From contig CM055100.1 in the NCBI GenBank assembly GCA_029204225.1, positions 59,518,975-59,582,974 of the forward strand: 64,000 nt of DNA. The letters run 5' to 3'. The translations under genes and the position numbers were made by a program. The notes under the pieces were generated by a model that was not told where the DNA came from, ran no database searches, and worked only from the letters and a program-made list of their open reading frames with translations. Positions 58,985 through 64,000 of this stretch are shown in pieces (within the stretch, counting starts at the first letter, position 1; each line of letters starts with the position of its first letter). Origin of the DNA: Diphasiastrum complanatum (lineage: Eukaryota; Streptophyta; Lycopodiopsida; Lycopodiales; Lycopodiaceae).

Positions 58985-59594
58985 GGGCAGCTATGGGAAA
59001 AAATTAAATGACTTGTACAAATTGTGCAACAGCTTGTTTCAGACAGTGTGAAGGCAAAGCAACTTCAAACAACCCTTATTGTTGAAAAGCGCATTGCAGA
59101 AGGCCGCAGCCACCATGCAGTTTCTGTAGCAGATTCACAAAAACATATTGTCTTGCTGCTTGAGGAGCAAGTATGTTTGAATTGCGTCCATGTTTTGGAT
59201 TTTTTTCTTAGCAGAACTTTGGCAAAGCTCAGCCCCTTTTTGTTTCTACAAATTGGTTTATTGGACAATCCCATGTACGAGTGACATTCATTCACATAGT
59301 CATCATGTCTAGTTATCTTAAGTGTGTTGAGTGCAGGAATGGCTTCCTTTTAGGAAAAAACTTGTTCAGTTTCTGCAGTGGGTGATCAAGGGTCCTCAAA
59401 AGAAAGCTGCTCCTACCTTAAAAACCTTTTAGGTTGCTTAGGATGCAGATCTTATTTTATATGATCAAAGAGAAATAAAAGTTCTTTCTAATAAAGAGGA
59501 AGGCAATTTTGTAGCAGATATTCCTCTTGCCTTAAAGGGGGATCCCCATCTTGACCCCTCACCAAGTCTCATGAATGAATGTGTTTGTGATTGA
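58985..59594 (+). pseudogene. unidentified spliced gene fragment inside the foldback element
   Basis: An exon up to 59170 reads QLVSDSVKAKQLQTTLIVEK and RIAEGRSHHAVSVADSQKHI, ending LLLEEQ at a GTATGT donor. The intron 59171-59336 ends GTGCAG. The second exon is in phase: EWLPFRKKLVQFLQWVIKGP, two stops, then DADLILYDQREIKVLSNKEE, GNFVADIPLALKGDPHLD and a stop at 59592. Exon-intron structure in a foldback element suggests a captured host gene, as in Pack-MULEs. I do not recognise the protein. Confidence 0.45.
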
Positions 59595-60622
59595 ATGTTG
59601 AATTTCTTCACTAAGCTTTGAGTTCTTTTCAGTTCTATTCAACAATGTTTTGTTGATTTGTTCTTTTTAAGTCATAACATTTAAAGTCAGGACTTTAGAA
59701 ACTAGTAGACTTTCACTTCAAGTTCACAGATTATCTCCCAAATGTTTTGTAAGTTCACATGGAAATGGTCACCAGTCTCTTGATTGGGGCCATCTACAAA
59801 ATACCTATTAAGTAAGCTAGACTTGGACACCCCTGATGTGATCACTTACTCTTTGATTTAAGAGACTATAATATGTCTAGACTAGGCCCCCAATTGTAAT
59901 CTATTATATTTCATGTTCATCATGTTAGTCTCAATATATCTTTGTGAAAGAAATATCTACTCTCCCTCTTCATTAGGATGCCCTCTTCATGAACTTTCAA
60001 TTCTCCTACAAAGGTCAATGCCTATTCAAGACTCCTTCATTAAAACCCTCCTTAAAGCCTTAAAGTGCAATTCTTATTATGATGAGTTGGCGATAGTTTC
60101 TTGAACTTCATTGAGGCTCCATGGTACACCAAAGCTATCATCCTAAGTCAATTCCAAGCCTTGGTTAAAAGCTGAAAAAAAATCTTTGTGACACAACAAT
60201 ACGAACTGGGACCATATTCAACACATCAACTCCATACTACTTTAAAAATATGGAAAAGAACTAGCCCTTCAGAGGGGCCAATCAAGTTGGCCAGAACACT
60301 TGTTTTTGAAGTTTTGTGAAGCTCTAAGAGAGCCCAATTTCACCTTAGTGTAGTTTATTAACAATAAGTGGCTATACAATAGAAGTGAAGTGAATTGCCC
60401 TCCCGGCCACAAGTGAAGTCTCTATGAGTAGTGTTATGCAACAAATTTAAATTCAAAGACCATTCCTACAAGACTTGTATGAGTTGCTTAACTCGTGAAG
60501 AAACAATATTCCACCCCTTTTTTTGAATCACCTTGATTTTTTGATAGAGAATGTTCGACCCTTTGAAAATGAATTCCATGCTAGATCTAAAGACATCATC
60601 GTGCTTTACATTGTGGTGCACG

Positions 60623-60663
60623 TGCTAGGTTCCAAACTCATTTTGAGAGTTTGGAACCTAGCA
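60623..60663. repeat. perfect 17-bp hairpin
   Basis: TGCTAGGTTCCAAACTC, a 7-base loop (ATTTTGA), then the exact complement. It lies in the part of the right arm (about 60590-60880) absent from the left arm. Confidence 0.85.
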
Positions 60664-60984
60664 TGGACTATGCTACTCTTAAAGGTTTGGAAGAGTAGAA
60701 ATGCAAAAGCAGTCAAAAACACTCTTGAGATTTTTTGAGGAATTGCAATCTTATCTGAAGAAGAAAAGCTTAAGCATTTCGTTTGATTTATCTTTGCTAG
60801 GGCCCTAGAATTTGACTCATGAAGTCACTCTACATGTACTCATTTGTAGGATGAAGGAGAGTTTAACCAAAATGAGAGAAAAGGAGGTCCTCACCTAATC
60901 ACCACATATTGAAGGAGAAAAGCTTGGCACATTGTACCACTCTTTGCTAGAGCCTCGAATATCAAAGGCCAGAAAGCCTTAGAC

Positions 60985-61742
60985 CACTACTTGCCAAAAA
61001 CCTATAATCCATTGAAAAAAGCCTATCAGATTTTTAAATCATCTACTAAAATTTTTTTATAGGTTCTCATAACCTACATGTTTGAGCACTTATAGGTTAT
61101 GAGCCTATCAAAAATTAAATTATAGGTTTTCATTTTCATATAAATTTTTTTTGGTTTAAGGTTTTAGAGATTATTAATATGGCTCTAGGCTTTAATACAT
61201 TTTTTGAGTGGCCCACAATAAAGTGTTAACAAATGCATTTCATTATTTCTTTTTAAAATACAAAAATCATACAAGTATTTCTTTATCATTACTAAAATCA
61301 AAATGTAAAAATTTAACATTTTGATATTGATTATTGCATCACTCTAATTTCTTGTGATTAAAAGTCTATTGGCTTAAGAAAGCTATGTAACATAAGGTTT
61401 ATATGAATCCACCTACTTTATTACACAGAAATTTCTTGCATTTGAAAACATTCAACAATATTTTGCTTGCACCTAAAAAATGTTGTCGATTTTTTAAAAG
61501 TTAATTTCCTATAAGTTTTTTGCACAGTCGATTTTTGGAAAAAGATGTCGATTCCATTCTTATGCTTGTTGACTTTACTGAACAATGAGCCAAACTTTTA
61601 TCAAAGCCTTCTTGAAAGAGTTTTTTTTTAAGCCTTCTCCATATAGAATCGTAGGCTTTTGGCCCATCAGTTGTTAAAAAGCCTACAATTTTTTTTTTAT
61701 AGGTTTTGTGTTAGGTTAAAAAAAAAAATTCCGTAAGCACTG
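60985..61742. mobile_element. hAT-type non-autonomous element (MITE-like)
   Basis: 758 bp with ends CACTACTTGCC and, on the complement, CAGTGCTTACGG. It is flanked by the perfect 8-bp TSD CCTTAGAC (60977-60984 and 61743-61750). The left arm (about 56906) has this sequence uninterrupted as its complement. Non-coding; subterminal AACCTATAA motifs occur at both ends in inverted orientation. Confidence 0.85.
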
Positions 61743-61978
61743 CCTTAGACTCTAGAGGTTTGAGGGTTTGACTCATGAAATCTCATGCTAATAGCTATGT
61801 GTCAAAATTCACACAACAACCTATTTGCATTGAGAGTTTTTTCTTTCTAATCATTCTTTTAAGTTTTAAGTTTTAAGTTTTAACTTTTATGTTATGTTGT
61901 TTTCTGTAGGAAGACAAAAGACCAAAGTGTATATCTTTTGTCTCTTGTACTTTTGTACATAATGAACAATCAAATCAG

Positions 61979-62910
61979 CTCCTTCTGAACAAGTTTAAGA
62001 GCCGACTTGGCAGAAGATGCCTCTTTTTCCATGTCCGCAGTTCTCCTCCTTACAAAGTCCAAGGAAGGTGTAACTTTCTTGGCCTCTTCTGTATTATTGA
62101 GCTGATTTGAGAAGGTTCTCACCTGTAGAGCAGGTGCAACACTTACACCGTACTGGGCATAGGTTCTGATCAACTCTTGCCGAAATCTATATACATCATC
62201 AAGAGTATACGACTCAAGAGTGAACTGTCATCACAAAACACGAGAATCAACAAATTACAAGCAATGATAGGATTAAAATATGAATCAAAATGAAATGAAC
62301 TACAAATGAATAGAATATTACATTTTCAATATCTACATCCATTTGTAAATTATACCATTCAAAAAATGCTTCGTATTGTACAGGACGAACCATGCACAAC
62401 TAAAAGCGTCTTGTTGCTATACACATTGCATATATAGAACGAAAATCAGTAATATAATGATAGAAATTTTATTTATACTATGACGGTACATTTCAATTAA
62501 AAAAGGAATACATGCATATATAAATTTAATATACCTTGCGATATTTAATGGTTGTCTCCCCAATTGAAGTTGTCGTTGTCGGTATTTTCCAAATGGCATC
62601 ATGAAGTTGATAAAATAGACAGCCTTCTCAAAATTGGCTTCTTTCGCCTTTATCACTCCCATGAAAAATGGACTAACTACAAAAATTGTACCATGGGATT
62701 GTACCATGGGAATCGAAACTAATACTATTCTACAAAAAAAAGCCTCTGGCCTCTACTATTGCGTCTGAAATTTTCGAGATCTTATCTTTTAGCTCGGCAC
62801 AAAATTTGGGACCTAATATAAAGCTTCTACGTGTATCTGGAAGAAAAAAATCAAAAAAGTTGTCGAGAAGATCAATTTTGTTAGCTAGGTAGGCCTCGTA
62901 TTGATTATAA
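61979..62910 (-). pseudogene. exons downstream of the H3-like frame, truncated by the foldback element
   Basis: Minus-strand coding pieces: about 62910-62735 NKIDLLDNFFDFFLPDTRRS and FILGPKFCAELKDKISKISD; 62707-62540 GTIFVVSPFFMGVIKAKEAN and FINFMMPFGKYRQRQLQLGR, ending at a GTATAT donor; about 62395-62325 MVRPVQYEAFFEWYNLQMDV, ending at GTAATA; then after GATGACAG, 62227-61979 FTLESYTLDDVYRFRQELIR, YGVSVAPALQVRTFSNQLNN and a coiled-coil-like end (RRRTADMEKEASSAKSALKL). A 13-bp tandem duplication (62687-62711) shifts the frame between the first two. The last exon is cut at the foldback end. No family recognised. It may be part of the same gene as the H3-like frame. Confidence 0.5.
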
Positions 62911-63036
62911 TGGTCAAAATAAAAAAAAAGCCTAGGCTGAATCGTATGAAATTCTCACAAAAAAATTATGTACAGGAGCAAAAACAAAAGAGGAAACAAT
63001 CTTTACAAATTTTTCTGTTATTTTGTCTAGCTCCTC

Positions 63037-63699
63037 TTAGGTAATCAACACTTTTGATGATAAAACTTGATGAGGAGCTAGACGATTGACAAGAGGAGGA
63101 AGGGGTGAAGATTCTCGATCTGAGTCAGATTCTCCAACATCTGACTCAGAGCTCAAGAAGACACGGGGTCTCTTGGTCGGGATACGTCTAGGAGGAAGGG
63201 AAGCAGCTGGCCTTCGAGATCCATCCTTCTTGGGGACAGGCTGCTTTCTCTTCCTCCTAGAGGTAGTAGGCACGTTGGTTCTATCTAGGGGCAGGTCTCT
63301 GGAGGTGTTGGCATTATCAACATGCAGACCAGAATATTTGTCCCGAAGCCTTATGAGAATGACGAAATCCTTTGGCATGATGGTGACACGCTTACCATGC
63401 ACTGCCAAAAGACAAGTATCCTCAAAAAACTGGGACATAAAATCTTTTGCAACACCTTGTAAGGCCTGCATGACTGTCACGACAAAACAAACATTCAGCC
63501 CAAGTGACAGAGTGACATTCCGAACAGATCAGTCGAAAGGAGCCCTAAGGATCAACAATTCAGTTGATCTCTGGAGTTTTCTGATCTCCCTCAGCCAGAC
63601 CTGCTTCCTGCCATGCCTATGGCCAGTACCAAGGGGGACATGGGAATGGGATGGCTATATAGTGGTGATGACACGGGTGATGGATTTGGTCCTGGCCAT
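63037..63699 (-). pseudogene. histone H3-like protein with long C-terminal tail, two nonsense codons
   Basis: From ATG at 63699 one frame of 220 codons runs to a stop at 63037. It begins MARTKSITRVITTI, as H3 begins MARTK. The alpha-N and alpha-1 region reads WLREIRKLQRSTELLI (H3: ALREIRKYQKSTELLI), followed by APFD; alpha-2 reads MQALQGVAKDFMSQFFEDT; then LLAVHGKRVTIMPKDF matches the H3 signature. Alpha-1 to alpha-2 spacing equals canonical H3, without the longer loop 1 of CENH3, though LLI..APF is CENH3-like. The N-tail is about 13 residues shorter than in H3. Codons 15 (TAG, 63655-63657) and 57 (TGA, 63529-63531, at a conserved Arg) are stops. About 100 extra residues follow the fold: a basic part (SRRKRKQPVPKKDGSRRP) and an acidic serine part (SSESDVGESDSDRESS). 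Conserved spacing shows descent from a real histone-fold gene. Confidence 0.75.
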
Positions 63700-63702
63700 C
63701 AT

Positions 63703-64000
63703 TCTCAGAAGAAAAAAATTAACAAAAAGAAGTTTGAACAAAACAAAAGTGGATGAAAACAAAAAAATTTGTGATGAAAGGGCGCTTGAGATCGATACCA
63801 GAATTGAATATCGGTTTCAAGCGCAAGATCTACACAGATTATTTGAAGAAAAGAGATGCGCGCTCGAAAGCGATATTGCACTTCCAACAGTATCGGACTT
63901 GAGCACATTGTGAGAGGACAGAAGCTTGAACGGTGAAAGAGCGCGCTTGAGAGCGATATTGGGAGCTAAAAGCAAAAATTTTGTGAAAAAAAATGAAAAT
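63703..64000. other. 5' flank of the H3-like frame, no gene seen
   Basis: Short alternating repeats such as CTTGAGATCGATACCAGAAT and AGCGCGCTTGAGAGCGATAT on the plus strand (63778-63960). They could belong to the promoter or to a repeat; nothing further can be said within the window. Confidence 0.4.

Larger units (their letters stand above)
56689..61978. mobile_element. foldback element with long inverted arms
   Basis: Left arm 56689 to about 58020 is the inverted counterpart of about 60345-61978. The ends read CTGATTTGATTGTTCATTAT on one side and its complement on the other. Matching blocks continue inward (GTACAAAAGTACAAGAGACA; CACAACAACCTATTTGCAT; AATTCATTTTCAAAGGGTCG), each arm being enlarged by its own later insertion. 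Arms over 0.5 kb after removing insertions suggest a Mutator-like or foldback element. No TSD was found and no transposase is visible. Confidence 0.75.

Noticed and set aside
56689-61978. TSD for the foldback element
   Set aside because: Compared 5-11 bp on both flanks and shifted the ends; no convincing match, so none is claimed.
63037-63699. Calling it a functional CENH3
   Set aside because: Loop 1 length equals canonical H3, two stop codons interrupt it and the C-tail is foreign to CENH3; only H3-like is supported.
63086-63913. 275-codon plus-strand frame at the right edge
   Set aside because: Antisense to the H3-like frame, whose conserved motifs show the true strand.

Overview
The window looks like nuclear DNA of a land plant with a large, repeat-rich genome. 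It is AT-rich, most of it is Ty1/copia retrotransposon sequence, intron-containing genes have GT-AG splice sites, and the one intact host gene is a plant-type xyloglucan galactosyltransferase (GT47, XLT2-like). A decayed NPF/PTR nitrate-peptide transporter fragment and A3C3/T2AG3-like telomeric motifs fit this. I cannot tell from sequence alone whether it is a fern, lycophyte, gymnosperm or angiosperm.

Layout. 1-2.4 kb: scrambled copia fragments. 2.5-4.2 kb: a truncated member of the LTR family seen intact at 30.4-37.6 kb. 4.2-5.9 kb: no gene. 5.9-48 kb: one decayed copia element split by insertions nested up to four levels deep, each junction checked here by its own target-site duplication (TSD). 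(a) 7060-18570 is a non-autonomous copia element (809-bp LTRs, TSD CTATT) whose gag is split by an intact autonomous-looking copia at 8902-15332 (655-bp LTRs, TSD GTCTC, 1317-codon gag-pol). (b) 19588-47045 is a minus-strand LTR element without coding capacity (TSD CCAGG). Its left LTR contains a 24.6-kb segment with inverted ends (20030-44670), which in turn holds a gag-only LTR element (30425-37576, TSD ATTTT). 48.9-51.2 kb: a pile of copia tails and LTRs. 52.3-53.6 kb: the GT47 gene on the minus strand. 56.7-62.0 kb: a foldback element with arms over 1 kb, carrying an unidentified spliced gene fragment and a hAT-type insertion (8-bp TSD). 62.0-63.7 kb: a decayed minus-strand gene beginning with a histone H3-like domain.

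The most interesting part is the 24.6-kb segment with inverted ends (about 17.5 kb without its nested insertion). It carries a multi-exon ParB/sulfiredoxin-like plus N4/N6-type DNA methyltransferase gene (plus strand), and a second, more decayed gene of the same plan (minus strand). It also carries a divergently oriented gene for a Ser-rich protein with a small putative beta-barrel module. Between the divergent genes lies an array of about a dozen copies of a 17-bp palindrome, CCTATGCTNAGCATAGG, including a larger 59-bp-arm inverted repeat. Further copies sit in the methyltransferase introns. I read this as a mobile or once-mobile DNA-modification module, now inactivated by frameshifts, stops and the nested LTR element. 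Its mobility and function are inference.

The second notable item is the H3-like open frame at the right edge. It starts MARTK, keeps the alpha-N helix and the RVTIMPKD motif, has two nonsense codons and an unusual C-terminal tail of about 100 residues.
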